From Metellina segmentata (lineage: Eukaryota > Arthropoda > Arachnida > Araneae > Tetragnathidae), in NCBI GenBank assembly GCA_947359465.1, contig OX375877.1, forward strand, positions 52,738,744 through 52,802,743: a stretch of DNA of 64,000 nucleotides, read 5' to 3'. The notes under the pieces are model-generated. The model made no database searches. It was not told the origin of the DNA and saw nothing but the letters and a program-made list of their open reading frames with translations. Positions 1 to 12,094 of the stretch are shown here, piece by piece. How positions within the stretch are numbered: position 1 is the first letter of the stretch; each line of letters opens with the position of its first letter. Made by a program: the position numbers and the translations under genes.

Positions 1-689
1 AAGTTATTAAAATCAGTAACATTAAAACTTATCACTAATGAGAAGGACAAGCTTGGTGTTGTGCTATCAATTTATTTACATTAAAAGCATTATTAGAGGG
101 CAAATTATTTTAGCATCTTAGAATCTACTCTTTCTTCTTCAAAGTCCCTTATTCCTATTGGATTGACCTTTGTGCTCCCCAAGATTCCTTCAACTCCCAT
201 AGAATGGCAGTAGCGTCCATTTTGGGGAACTGTATTAGATCATGCAGCATGCTGAAAACTCTAAATGCTACTGCGAAATCTTAATTTAAAATAACAAATT
301 TTCTTGCAGGTCGCCAGTTGTGATCGAATTTTTAAATAGCATAATTTGGATTCTGACGACATTTTCGATTGAAAAATGTCCAGACCACTGTGATGTAATA
401 ACTATTACATCGAGTCCAAAGTTCGCACATCATAAAGTTGCATGTTTAAATCAAAATTTGAGTCCAATTCCAATTCTATTTTAAACTTCTATTTATTTAC
501 AAAGACAGGACACTGACACAATGACGATGAAACAAAGAGAATGGACAGGTCCATTCCAACGTAGTCATCCTTCGAACACGTTCCAAATCAATCTGATGAA
601 TTCCCCATCGGGTAGGGAAGATGCGCGTTGCAAATTCCCTTTCATAGGGATTATCTGGAGATCTGTGGTTAAGTTGCCACAACCACAAG
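1..689. other. AT-rich DNA, no gene seen
   Basis: No recognisable domain, RNA gene or repeat family. Short open frames of about 60 codons near 500-700 occur on both strands over the same bases, which argues against either being real. Confidence 0.5.
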
Positions 690-1265
690 CTGGCTCAGGT
701 TGAGTTAAATATTGTCCTTCCTTCTGGCCCTAAAGTATCTTTGTTTCCCTGAAAATCTGTTAAATATGAAGTGCAGAAGATCCACGGAAAAATATTTCTT
801 TGGTTTAATTCGAGGGATAAATTTGAAACAGCATAAATATCATCCAAGTAGTGGTCTGAAAAATGGAGTGATTAGCTAGAAAGTACTGATTAAATGATTT
901 TCGTGCTCAAGTTCCGTTTTTTTGTTTTCAGAAATACTGAAGTGTTTATAAATATTTCCTTACCACCACTTTTTGCTAAGTTTGACATCGATAAACTAAT
1001 ATCGACATACCTTCCCTAGTGGTTCTGACGAAACGGTCGTTTTGAAGAATGTGCTCAGATCGAAACTGACTCAGCAGGTTGAGCTAATTATCGACCTTCC
1101 TGCTGATTCTATCCAATCGTGCCTCACTGAAAATCTGTTACATATGAAGTAAAGAAGATCAAAGGAAAAGTTGTGTGGTTTTGTGGGAGAAATTTGAAAC
1201 AGCATCAAAATATCATCCGAATAGGCATGTGGCTTGTGAAATGGCGTGATTAACCAATTACTTTC
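690..1265. repeat. Diverged two-copy tandem duplication
   Basis: The stretch from about 690 to 900 reappears from about 1070 to 1265 at an offset of 378 bases. Shared blocks include CTGAAAATCTGTTA at 749 and 1127, and AAATTTGAAACAGCAT in both units. Many substitutions and indels separate the copies, so the duplication is old. No coding frame is conserved between them. Confidence 0.7.
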
Positions 1266-1379
1266 ACATTATTGAGGTCAAGATCTATGTCAACTATTTC
1301 AATTTCAAAAACGCAGATTCTAGAATCAATTTCTATGTGTATTTCACTAACGTACATGACACAGAAATCAACATTTTTA

Positions 1380-1620
1380 TATGTAGTGGCGAATGGTAGC
1401 AAGCGGATATAAACAAAATGAGATCAACAAATTTCGTCTCTTCGTTGAAATATGTTTGACTGAGCTATAGAGCTGCATAATATGTGAAAAGTACATGGTA
1501 TGAGCCCAGTGCTCAAGTAATGAAATTTTTCGGCAGTCTGATGATATAAGAGCAAAGAAATACTTATGGAAGATACGATCTAACTAACATCATGAATAAG
1601 GCATGAGCGTTTTGCTATAA
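1380..1620 (-). repeat. Dispersed repeat, GAGCTGCATAATAT family, copy a
   Basis: Shares blocks with the copies near 36.7, 42.4 and 54.1 kb: the GAGCTGCATAATAT core, and with the 54-kb copy also a stretch resembling ATGGCAGCAGCGAATATAAA. Lies in the opposite orientation to the 42- and 54-kb copies. No coding capacity seen; family unknown. Confidence 0.5.
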
Positions 1621-1985
1621 ACTGCATTGGAAATACGCATTAATACCAGTAAGAATATGAAAATACCGTATGATATTAAGTATTATATTTCTGACGAATT
1701 TTATTGCATTGAGATAATGTACTTGCTGATGCTTATTACAAATGGATTTAGATAAGGTGTAGTGTGTGTAACGATACTGTGTTCTATAAAATGTCTATTG
1801 GCGACGTGCTGAAATGGTATTAGAGAAACAAACCCAGTGATGTCATGTTACAGTGAACACATACTGCCCCAAAACACTAGCGCCATCTACATTTAGAATC
1901 GCAACAGAAATTAAACTTCGAATCGTGCGGTAGATTCTAGCCACTTTGTTTATTAGGTAGGTGCATAGGTAGGTACATGCATCTA

Positions 1986-2035
1986 TTGATTTTGAACGGT
2001 CAGATGACGAGGTCAATATTTGAGCTGCCACCCCA
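1986..2035 (-). mobile_element. SINE fragment (shared middle module)
   Basis: Read on the minus strand this matches the SINE middle module found at 16.5, 30.9, 42.1, 46.9 and 63.6 kb (AGCTCAGGTGTT, then CATCTGACCGTGGTTCAAAA). Neither head nor tail is present, so it is a truncated, old copy. Confidence 0.6.
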
Positions 2036-2868
2036 CAATCCATTTTATACATGTAAATAGGAATTAAAACTTGTAAAATGTAAACAAAATGTTGCTTCAT
2101 ATTATGGATAATTGTGTTTCCCTTGGAGGTGTAGAAATGTACACATCCCCTACTTAAAATCATTGTAGATTAATTAAATTAAGGTATCAAATATGAGTGC
2201 CAACACCGCCGTCAATAGAAATGAGCAATTTAGAAAATTTAGCGAGACTAACTCGTAACGTATCTGCTAGTATTAGAGTTACAATATTGGTGACAATAAG
2301 TATAATCTTGCTTAGACGACTTTCTTTAGTGAAGTTTAAGTGTATCAGTCCACTATACAAGTGATTTAGAACAAAGCCTTATCATTGAATAATGACCCAC
2401 AAAATTTCCATAATTGCTTTTTAGTTTTTATGGTGAAAGGTGCCTGAAAGAGGAAATAAAAGTATTTTTTTAGGGTAACTCTCAGTATTCAGCTAAGTTG
2501 GAATACAATTACTAGTTAGAAAAAATGGCCTACAAAACTGCAATATTTGTATACCTAAATGAACTTAATTGAAAAATGCAAGAAACGCTTAGAATATATT
2601 AATTTGCACTGATAAAATTCAACTTTGGAACGATGTGTTGACAAATGGTTCCCTTGAAATGTTTAGTCGGTGTTGTAGTTTGAATCCAAAACAGGAAATA
2701 CTAGTACTTGTAATTCAACACCTATGCATGCTTGAGAGAAAGCTTCATCGCTACTTTGAATTAATGGACACAAAGAAATTCGATTGGTTTCGAAATCCAT
2801 TTCCATCTTCATAAGATCACATGGCATTCGATGTATCAGTAAAAGAAAAGGGGATTTATTAGACTAAC
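2036..2868. other. AT-rich DNA, nothing recognised
   Basis: No conserved frame, RNA gene or repeat recognised. Confidence 0.5.
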
Positions 2869-3718
2869 GACCATATTCACAAGTCTCGTGTTAATCCGAG
2901 GATCAGTTAATCCGCGGGTCAGAGTTAAATCGAGGATTATCAAGAACCGTATTCTCAAACGGCGCTCGCTGTGATTGGACTACAACCGTCTCCTCGATAT
3001 TGTTTACATTTGTGCCGACACCCGAATCGATTCCAAATTGTGATTTTAATAGAACGAATATGGCATTTTAATTTGGCTTTGGAAAAAGAAATGTAATTAG
3101 GTATTTAATTTCAAATTGGATTTTAATGGTGACCTGAATTTTGCAAGAACGAATTGCACACAATATACTTTGACAAATCAATGAAATCAGATTATATTTG
3201 TACTTGTCAGTATGGGTGTGTGTTGATGTAAAGTGAAGTAACACACACTTGCATTGTCAATTTTCTTTCATTTTAGTAATAAATCAACAAAATAATTTTT
3301 ATTTCACGACTAATTTGCATGTGTCATGGTCATATTCTAAGTTCTCTCTCTCATTGGGTTCTACTCTGGCGAGCCAGATTATAGTTCGAACCAGAACATA
3401 TCTGGACATATCTATTTTATAGAAAATGTAATCACGTTCTTGTTCCGATTCATATAAGATCAGTCGAATGCGCGTCGTCGCAAGAATACAATAATTTAGC
3501 ACAAAATGAAGTGTGTCGTCCATTTTGTTTTTATCTCGCTTCTTTCACAAAAAGATAGTACTGCGCATCCATAACACTCAAAACCGAGAGTTAATTTGCC
3601 GATTTCGGAGGATCAAAATGTAACACCGAAACGGTGGTTTAACCTAGGAACAAACATTGTGAATACGGTTTTTTAATTAACCCGGTGATTATCGTTGATT
3701 CGCGGTTCGACTAGGATT

Positions 3719-4081
3719 GTGGATTGGATTGGATTGGATTTGGTTTTGTGGCATTGAGTCCTCTTGGGACATATTATGCCAAACTCAACACAAAAAAAAA
3801 CATATATATAATATAATAATAAAGTGAAATGAGTCAAAACACAATGAATGAATACTATATAAAATTATATGTGATGGATAAAACCTATGTCATGTAAAAA
3901 GCTAAAAATATTTGGATGAGGATTCTCCCCAACCATGTCTTCTAAAGTCAAGGTATAAGAATTAAAATATTTAAGACGTTGATAATTAAAATGAGAACAT
4001 TCTAATAAAATGTGTTTCACCGTAAGTGGACAAATGCAGTAGTTACAAATGGGATGATCTTCTCCAAGGAGGAGGTGTCTA
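3719..4081 (-). mobile_element. 5'-truncated non-LTR retrotransposon (I/jockey-like LINE)
   Basis: Minus-strand insertion flanked by a perfect 10-bp duplication, GACTAGGATT at 3709-3718 and 4082-4091. In element orientation it holds the last codons of ORF2, a short 3' UTR and a tail of TCCAA-type pentamers (plus strand GGATT repeats at 3721-3741). Truncation at the 5' side with a short tandem tail fits target-primed reverse transcription. It sits inside an older TIR element, so it inserted later. Confidence 0.85.
3865..4077 (-). pseudogene. LINE ORF2 C-terminal fragment with CCHC motif
   Basis: Minus-strand frame of about 70 codons ending in TAA at 3865-3867. It contains CNYCICPLTVKHILLEC, a C-x2-C-x7-H-x4-C pattern typical of the extreme C-terminus of ORF2 in I, R1 and jockey-type LINEs, downstream of the reverse transcriptase. 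Those upstream domains are missing through 5' truncation, so the copy cannot mobilise itself. The frame is free of stops, so the insertion is not very old. Confidence 0.8.
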
Positions 4082-4264
4082 GACTAGGATTTTGAATACG
4101 GCCTTTAATTGATAGTACCCTTGTACTTGAGTTTAGGGATGTTTCATTATCTCAATTCTGGATAACTGCGAAAAAGGAATTTCCATCCATTTTCCTAAAA
4201 GCTATAAACATTATTTTACCATTCGCTACATTATACACGCGTGAACTGTTTCTCTTCTATACTT

Positions 4265-4530
4265 TTTTTTAAATTTCCAATGGCAAGGCAGTACAATTGC
4301 GAAGACAAATACAAATACAAAACAATACAAAGTACAGAGTTGACCGAGGTCATTTTAGCCTTATACAAGGCCAGAAGTGATGGTCACTTGTAAAGGGGCA
4401 CCCAGTGGGTGGACCATCATTGTCCCTAACAAAGGACAGCACAATTTACATCCATGCCCTAACCCCGGATTCGAACTAGGAACCTTCCGATCCAGAGGCA
4501 ACGCCTTGACCACTAGACCGGTTGGTCGGC
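4265..4530 (-). mobile_element. tRNA-derived SINE, head X, without middle module
   Basis: On the minus strand it begins GCCGACCAACCGGT, carries a pol III B box (GTTCGAATCC) and continues straight into tail T1 (CCACTGGGTGCCCC reading). Unlike the copies at 42.0 and 46.8 kb it lacks the AGCTCAGGTGTT middle module. A 15-bp duplication with one mismatch flanks it: TTCTCTTCTATACTT at 4250-4264 and TTCTCTTCGATACTT at 4531-4545. The 3' end is A-rich. Confidence 0.85.
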
Positions 4531-4545
4531 TTCTCTTCGATACTT

Positions 4546-5479
4546 ATTATCACAAATTTAAAGAGATCACCATTGAAAACTTTTGATCATGAATTGGGCG
4601 TAGCTCTTTCGACCATATCCCCAGATATAAAAAGTTCTGTTCATAGAAACAAGCCCAAGTATCTCACTGAAATAAGAAAGTAATATATGTGTTATAACTG
4701 TGACAAAAGAATACTATAGATATTTATATTAGTACTTAAAATGTTTATTTTGTCATTAAATTATTATTGTTATTAACATATTTATGGGCGTTGTCAGCAA
4801 TTTTTTTGTGTTTACTTAATTTTAATTTTGTATTTTCACATCATAATTTTATAAAATAAGTGTTCAAAAATTTAATCACTGTTGGACTCAGTCAAATCTG
4901 AAAATTAAGTTTATAGATGCGACATAAAAACTACGTCAAATTTCAAACACTGAGGATGCATGGATTAGGTACTTTCCTTCCACTTGTTTCATTTATCTCG
5001 TGCTTGTGACTGCATAAGAAGACGTATCTGAAACGGATGTCTACTTGGAATATTGATGTATCATAATGCCAAAAATATTTCAAAGAAATATCTTATTAAT
5101 TGAAACCCTAGTATGAACTAGACAAATTTAAGCATGTTAATAGAAAAATGTTCCTTCATAGTGTGTCGTGAAATTATCTCAAGTCTTCTACTTCATACCT
5201 TCTACCTTCTAGTATAGACTAATACTAATATCTACTTTCAAGTATTTTTTGGAAATTTTCAAGGTCCTAATGGGGGTTTGAATATAATATAATTTCAAAT
5301 TTTTAACTCATGCTTTATACCAATACACAACTTGCCCACTACACGGGGGGTTTTCGTTCAAAATATTTTTTAAATAGACCCACCTTAATACACGCACAAG
5401 GTGTTTTACTGGCACCGTAACAAGAAATACACTCACGGAAGGATCAAACCTGTGCCACCTACACTTAGCAGGTCCAAAT
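4546..5479. other. AT-rich DNA, nothing recognised
   Basis: No coding frame, RNA gene or clear repeat. A run of G at about 5345 and a short A/T-rich stretch are the only visible irregularities. Confidence 0.5.
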
Positions 5480-5625
5480 TTCCAATTTACGTTGGGTTGG
5501 TGTGGGAAGTTTGGAGAGTAGGGTGCCAGCTCAGCTGTAGCCTCGTTATCTGACCGTGGTTAAAAATTACGTGGTTTTGTCATGGGATCTTTCTCTTAGG
5601 ACCGTCATAGCCCGTAGTGTCATTT
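5480..5625 (+). mobile_element. SINE fragment (middle and tail T2)
   Basis: Matches the SINE module order seen at 16.4 kb: GGAGAGTAGGGTGCCAGCTC, then ATCTGACCGTGGTT, then AAAATTACGTGG and the GGATCTTTC block. The tRNA-like head is missing. No target duplication found. Confidence 0.65.
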
Positions 5626-6460
5626 TCTTACCAAATAAATAAAAATCAGTTAATACCCAACACATTATCGAACTCGTATTGGGGAAGAGGGTGTACCAGG
5701 GTGACCACATAATGGTTGGAAGTCATGTTTGCACATTTTATAAATTCCTTAAAGGCAGTTGAATTAAATTTAAAACAATGTACCTTTCTGCACTAAAATA
5801 ATTTTAGTCTAGCTATACGGTCGTATTAAATCACACACACATTTCCATATAACTTAACAAAATTCACCAAATAATTTTGACTTCAACCCAATTTTTCATA
5901 AGAAAGTCGAATTTTTAGTAGGTTGAATACAAAAAAAGTCTTAGGGGTGTGTTATAAAAGAAAAATGAAACTTGAAAATTGAGAACAAAAGCATGAATAG
6001 TTCAGGCTTTGATATTGACGTATTTGGAAGTTCTTATCCACACTTAAATTCCTCAATTAGCATGTTGCAATATGGCAGCAATTGAAACTTTTATCTGAAA
6101 TGTTTTTTACTTTTTAAATCACTTGAAACATCGCTATCCTCTTTACTATTCAACCCCTTTTCCAAAGCAGCGCTGAAATGTTCTCAATGCAAAAAAATAA
6201 ATTTTTGTTCGTCAAAAGAAATTTCAAACTGATGCTGTTCAAAAGACAAATGTGATCTTCGTATACTTGTTTCGTACCTGGCAGTTGCCATAGTGAAATA
6301 TTACGCGAGAGCAATTCATTTAAAGACTGCCCATTTTAACATCCTTCATTTGGGCAGATTCTGGAACCTTAGAAAACTGGAGCACCGCACCTCTACTATT
6401 GACGAGTGCATTACCTCCGATGACCGAATCATTCCACCACTCCCTAACCTCGATCTGGCA
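5626..6460. other. AT-rich DNA, nothing recognised
   Basis: One open frame of 60 codons at 6293-6475 runs into the tandem array and has no recognisable domain; I do not call it a gene. Confidence 0.45.
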
Positions 6461-8860
6461 AATTTTAGCCTTTGAACATGAAAATATGATACATTGAGTG
6501 CTCTTAAAAGAATGGTACGAGCTTAAAGCAGAAGGGAGTAAGAAGCAAAGTGTAAAAATGTGAAAAACATGTTCATTCGGTCATAGCTGGGACTTCATTA
6601 GAAGGGAAGGCTAAAAGGAGCTCAATCTCTTGCACTTTTATCTCTGGATCAAAAGTATCCTTTTCAAATATGCGTAACATTCTAAGGGAAATATGGAGTT
6701 TATCACCAATACTATTTCTTCCGATGTTAAAATAATCTGTCAAATTTTAGCCTTTGAACATGAAAATATGATACATTGAGTGCTAATAAAAAAATGGTAC
6801 AAGCTTAAAGCAGAAAGGAGTGACAAAGAAATCAAGCGTAAAAATGTGAAAAACATGTTCATTCAGTCGTAGAATAGCTGGGACCATTAGACGGGAAGTC
6901 TACAGGAGCTCAATCTCTTGCACTTTTATCTTTGGATCAAAAGTGTCCTTTTCAAAAATTTGGAACATTCTAAAGGAAATCTGCAGTTTATATCTCCAAT
7001 CCCACTGCTTCCCATGTTAAAATGATCGGTCAAATTTTAACCTTTGAATATGAAAATATGATGAATTGTGCTAATAAAAAAATGGTACTAGCTTAAAGAA
7101 GAAGAGAGTGAGAAAGAAAAAGCAAGTGTAAAAATGTGAAAAACATGTTCATTCAGTCGTAGAATACCTGGGACCATTAGAGGGGAAGTATACAGGAGCT
7201 CAATCTCTTGCACTTTTATTTTTGGATCAAAAGTGTCCTTTTCAAAAATTCGTAACATTCTAAAGGAAATCTGGAGTTTATATCTCCAATCCCACTGCTT
7301 CCCATGTTAAAATGATCGGTAAAATTTTAACCTTTAAACATGAAAATATGATGCATTGAGTGCTGATAAAAAATGGTACTAGCTTAAAGAAGAAGAGAGT
7401 GAGAAAGAAAAAGCAAGTGTAAAAATGTGAAAAACATGTTCATTCAGTCGTAGAATACCTGGGACCATTAGAGGGGAAGTCTACAGGAGCTCAATCTCTT
7501 GCACTTTTATCTTTGGATCAAAAGTGTCCTTTTCAAAAATTCGTAACATTCTAAAGGAAATCTGGAGTTTATATCTCCAATCCCACTGCTTCCCATGTTA
7601 AAATGATCGGTCAAATTTTAACCTTTGAATATGAAAATATGATGCATTGAGTGCTGATAAAAAATGGTACTAGCTTAAAGAAGAAGAGAGTGAGAAAGAA
7701 AAAGCAAGTGTAAAAATGTGAAAAACATGTTCATTCAGTCGTAGAATACCTGGGACCATTAGAGGGGAAGTCTACAGGAGTTCAATCTCTTGCACTTTTA
7801 TCTTTGGATCAAAAGTGTCCTTTTCAAAAATTTGTAACATTCTAAAGGAAATCTGCAGTTTATATCTCCAATCCCACTGCTTCCCATGTTAAAATGATCG
7901 GTCAAATTTTAACCTTTGAATATGAAAATATGATGAATTGTGCTAATAAAAAAATGGCACTAGCTTAAAGAAGAAGAGAGTGAGAAAGAAAAAGCAAGTG
8001 TAAAAATGTGAAAAACATGTTCATTCAGTCGTAGAATACCTGGGACCATTAGAGGGGAAGTCTACAGGAGCTCAATCTCTTGCACTTTTATCTTTGGATC
8101 AAAAGTGTTCTTTTCAAAAATGCGTAACATTCTAAGGAAAATCTGGAGTTTATCTCCAATACAATTTCTTCCGATGTTAAAATGATCTGTTAAAATTTAG
8201 TCTTTGAACATGAAAATATGATGCATTGAATGCTGATAAAAAAATAGTGTAAGCTTTAAGCAAAAGAGAGTAAAAAAGAAAGCAAGTGTAAAAATGTGAA
8301 AAACATGTTCATTCAATTTTAGAATATCTGTGACTTCAGCATTAGAGGGGAAGGGCTACAGGAGCTCAATCTCTTGCACTTTTATCTTTGGATTAAAAGT
8401 GTGTAACATTCTAAAGGAAATCTGGAGTTCTCCGGTCTGGATATCTCCAATCCCACAGCTTTCCATGTTAAATGATCTGTCAAATTTTAGCCTTTTTAAA
8501 ACGAAAATATGTGAGCTGAAAAAGTAATATGCAAGCTTAAAGTATGGCAGTGCGATTGCTTTTTAAGTGAACCCTCCAAATAGTTTCGACGAATATCTCG
8601 TTCATCAAGATCTTATTAATTCATGTAGTATTAGAATATCTGGAAGTTAATTACAGAGGGGAAGGGCTGCAGGAGCATTGACCATATTCTTGCCCGCTTC
8701 ATCTTTGAATGAACAGTGTCCTTTTGCAAAGAAGTGTGACGTCCTAAATGAAATCTGGAGTTAGCACTCCAACTCCATTGCTTCCATGTTAAAATGATCA
8801 GGCAAATTTTATACTTTTGAATATGAAAATAGGATGTACTGTGAGCTGAAAAAGCAGAGA
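6461..8860. repeat. Tandem array, ~290-bp unit, eight to nine copies
   Basis: The landmark AATTTTA(G/A)CCTTT recurs at 6461, 6743, 7033, 7323, 7614, 7905, about 8195, 8483 and 8815, giving steps of 282, 290, 290, 291, 291, 290, 288 and about 332. Central units (7033-8190) are almost identical, while the outer units carry substitutions and indels; the last is highly diverged. Each unit carries CAGGAGCTCAATCTCTTGCA and AAAAACATGTTCATTCA. No frame is kept open through the array. Confidence 0.93.
8575..8622 (+). repeat. Single degenerate unit of the ATATCTCGT repeat
   Basis: CGACGAATATCTCGTTCATC followed by AAGATCT resembles one box of the palindrome-based repeat at 10.7 and 16.85 kb. It lies in the diverged last part of the 290-bp array and makes that unit longer than the others. 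Confidence 0.45.
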
Positions 8861-9259
8861 GTAAGCTGATGTATTGTAGCGCGAACGAAAATACTTGTAA
8901 AAATTTCGAAAAATATCGGTTTTGCTGACCAATGTTCGCGATCTACGCACAATAGTAAATTTACTTACAAAATAAGTCAGGTTCAGATCAATCCATTTTG
9001 ACCAAACTATTCACTTTAATCTCTCTTAAAATAAGAATTTATAAAGCTTTATGCACAAAAAAAAATGGTATATTCTTATTCATAACGGAACAGGAGCACG
9101 AACGTCTTGTTTGTGCACGCGAGAACGGAAAGTGAAATGTGAAAAAGGTGAGGATCGTAACATAGCGCGCAAATGGTACTAGCGTATATAAAGAGTGGGT
9201 TACCAGCATAGCCGTAAGCGCTACGAGAGTTTGGTAGCGTTTAATAGGTGTTGATGAGG

Positions 9260-9410
<151 letters not shown>

Positions 9411-9589
9411 GAACCTGGCTCCGAAGGGGCCTCAATCTCCAGTATTGAAAGTATCGCACTTGATAAATGGGATGCCTTGGTATTTGGTAATCCTATTAAA
9501 TTGGTAGATTAGTGACTAATAAAAGGCACTATAAAGTTCACCAAACATATTCATATGGTAGTAGAGTAACCAGGTGTTTATTACAAAGT

Positions 9590-9668
9590 AGGGTCAATGT
9601 TGTACAGAGAGTATGGGCTACAGGAGCTCAATCTTCTAGCCCTTTCTATCTTTGGATCAATTTTTTAT
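9590..9668 (+). repeat. Outlying fragment of the 290-bp repeat
   Basis: GGGCTACAGGAGCTCAATCT followed by a TATCTTTGGATCAA block matches the core of the array unit, about 0.7 kb beyond the array and across the CA tract. It suggests the array once extended further or that single units disperse. Confidence 0.65.
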
Positions 9669-10525
9669 AAAATCTATAATGCTTACTAATATTTTCATCG
9701 TTAATACGATTGAAAATTTTACTACATAGAAGCTCTATCTTTATATTTTAGCCTCTCATAAGTCGAATAGTTTTTAAATGTTTTGCTAAATATATTGAAA
9801 ATGTAACGCAACGCGTGTGATTAAACACACGAAATTATTCAGTCACTTTTCTAGTACAAATGCTAAAGAAAATCGTAAAAATAAATTTATCGGATTTTTA
9901 TACATTTTATCTTATAGCTTAGAGGGGTTGTCGTTCTAAGTGGGTTTGCCCATTGCGCTAGATACCTACAGCCACTGTATATATAATAGAGTGGTAATAA
10001 TTGTAAAATAGGTGTTCGAAGCCTAAAGTTAAAAATATGTTGGGCAAAACTGGTGTAAATACTATTTAGGGTATGGGGTTTTGATTTTTTTAAATAGATC
10101 TAAACTTCGTCACCATAGAAAAAGTTCGCTGCAATCATGTAAATATGTATGCTTGTTTTCACAGGAAAAAAAAGTACATTATACAAACTTCAGTAATCTA
10201 ATGTAATAGTTTGGCAGATATTCGAAAGGCAGAAATAGTCGAGTGTGTCAGATAGGGTTGATGTGTTATGCTATCAAAATTTGCTACCAAAAAAATCGTA
10301 ATTGCTTATGCAGAACTACGAGAATATTGGACGTTTATGGGTTATAAGAAAAAGTCCAATGACTGCCAAATTTGAGAAAAATGCTTTCACGTTTGGGAAA
10401 TTATGAAACTTTAATGATACCAATAAGGAATCAAGAACTTAACACAATTGCAAATGCTGTAGTGGATCCAACAGACGGTTCCGAAAATGCTTGGATACAT
10501 GTATATCTGCTAGACTGAAAGACAA
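9669..10525. other. AT-rich DNA, possible upstream Tc1 remnant
   Basis: Nothing clear. The last 100 bases could be a degraded upstream part of the Tc1-like relic that follows, but I cannot read the protein. Confidence 0.4.
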
Positions 10526-10535
10526 TGTAGGTCAG

Positions 10536-10977
10536 CTTCTCACTGATGAATCCAGATTCGGTTTTCAGAGTGATTCCAGATTAGTTTGCACCTGGCTAAG
10601 GGTTCCACTATAATCCCAGTAACATCCAGGAAAGAGGTCTTTATGGTGGACGCACAGACTCTATGGACTTCCAAGTAATAACCTTAACTCTCCAAGAAGT
10701 TTTGACGCGATATCTCGTCATCAAGATATTGCTGATATATTGATGATGACGATATCAATAAACAGGGTCAGTTTTTTTTTCTAATGACAAGATATCTAGT
10801 TCCATCAAGATCTCATCTGTTTTGACTGTGACGAGATAATATCTTGACCTCGATCCAATCGAGCATTTCTGGAATGCTTTAGGGAGACGTGTTGCTGCGA
10901 CCCATCCGCTCCTCCAAACGCGTAAGAGGTTTTTAAATCCATTGAAGGAACAATGGTCATTGCTGTTTACTGATTAA
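10536..10977 (+). pseudogene. Tc1-like transposase relic, split by a repeat insertion
   Basis: The first block reads LLTDESRFGFQSDSR, the Tc1 motif around the first catalytic Asp, then after a frame change YNPSNIQERGLYGG (10608-10660). A repeat of about 160 bases intervenes. The C-terminal block 10846-10977 reads DLDPIEHFWNALGRRVAA, holding the catalytic Glu region, and ends at TAA. At least two frameshifts, one stop and the insertion make it non-functional. It is a different family from the copies at 21 and 24 kb. TIRs were not located. Confidence 0.8.
10690..10845 (+). repeat. One unit of the ATATCTCGT palindrome repeat inside a Tc1 relic
   Basis: Contains GACGCGATATCTCGTCATC, ATGACAAGATATCTAGTT and TGACGAGATAATATC, the same box order as one unit of the array at 16.85 kb, separated by AGTTTTTT stretches. 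It lies exactly between two parts of a Tc1-like coding region, so it arrived as an insertion of about one higher-order unit. Confidence 0.7.
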
Positions 10978-10999
10978 ATCGGCACCATCGTAATTAGCT

Positions 11000-11195
11000 C
11001 CCGGGAGCAGAAAGTGCATAAAACTGCGACGTACGTCGCACAACAAAGTCTTTGCAGAAAATTTTCCCTTAATTTCATCAAAATTGTAGCCGATTTTTTA
11101 AAAATCATAAGTTACGATGTTCCGCAGTGCAAAGCGCGCACTTTGCCACACCTTATTTTCTTCTCTAGCTACGGAACAACCTCCCTACACCTCCC
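11000..11195 (+). repeat. Dispersed repeat with GCGACGTACGTCGC palindrome, copy 1
   Basis: Matches 48833-49020 in the same orientation over about 190 bases: CCCGG(G/A)AGCAG, GCGACGTACGTCGC, CAAAGTCT(T/A)TGCAGAA, AATCATAAGTTACGAT, and TTCTTCTCTAGCTACGG. The copies differ by scattered substitutions. Open frames here are not shared between copies. Family unknown. Confidence 0.75.
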
Positions 11196-11229
11196 CATCC
11201 CACTCTATTCTTCTGTGTGTTTAGTGATC

Positions 11230-12094
11230 TGACATTTTATCTTGGGAATATGAAAGCGTAATCTTAAAAGGTATTTGTCCATAATGAAGTACCACTTAAT
11301 TCATATTTCTAATACTGAAAGCATGGAGGAATTACGGAAACATATAACATCCTTTTTCTTTATATTTTTTCAAAAAATAAAAGCTTTCAACTCAAATGTT
11401 TTCTTCAGAAAGTACATTTCAAGAAATTCGTCTTCCTTCTCTTCACGTGAGCTAAAAAACAACAACTGCGCTCTACACATGGACATGATATTTCTGAGAT
11501 TTCACTCTTCTTTTTGCATATCCAGAAGAATATATAGGCTACATTGATTCGCTGTTAGAACAATATAGTGTATATTTTGAAAAAGAGAAGGAATTTGACA
11601 TCATCATATGGTACTCGAATGTGCTGTTTAATTTTGAGTATTTAACCAAGAAATGACGTCAATTTTGAGCAGAAGGAAGAAAATACAGATACGGTTATTT
11701 CGTTTTTTAATGCAACCTCGGCAAGTGGAAAGTTTAAATTTTCATTTTGAATATCCCAGAAAGTTCTTTTAAAATCTGTTAAACTATCCTGGGATATCAT
11801 GGGTACATTAAAATTTTTTTCTTTGATTTCATTGGTTCTTTTAATGTTTTTTCGCCATTTGTGGAATTTTCTTACATTTTAATTTATGTTACAATACAGT
11901 GCTGTCATCTCAGGTTGTATTTTATATATTTTATTTAAGTATATTTATATATATTATATTTACGTATGCAATATATTTTTTCAACGTTTACAAATGCATT
12001 TCTGAAGCTTGTTACTTTCCGTTGCGAAAAGAAAAAAGTTTTTGAAATAATTCTTTCCTTGGCGACATTAGACGTGCGCCAAAGCCGTTGCTAA
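11230..12094. other. AT-rich DNA, nothing recognised
   Basis: An open frame of 90 codons at 11275-11547 is low in complexity (Phe, Ser, Lys rich) and matches nothing I know. Confidence 0.5.

Larger units (their letters stand above)
2869..4103. mobile_element. Non-autonomous TIR element interrupted by a LINE
   Basis: The left end GACCATATTCACAA is matched in inverted form by the right end (GGCCGTATTCAAAA on the minus strand). A second inner inverted pair (AACCGTATTCTCAA at about 2946 and its complement at about 3660) suggests nested or composite ends. Without the inserted LINE the element is about 0.86 kb and has no transposase. The termini resemble those of PIF/Harbinger-type MITEs, but the flanking TAA trinucleotides are not perfectly placed, so the superfamily is tentative. 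Confidence 0.5.

Noticed and set aside
6461..8860. CRISPR-like or zinc-finger array
   Set aside because: Units of about 290 bp without spacers or conserved frame; a eukaryotic satellite-type array.
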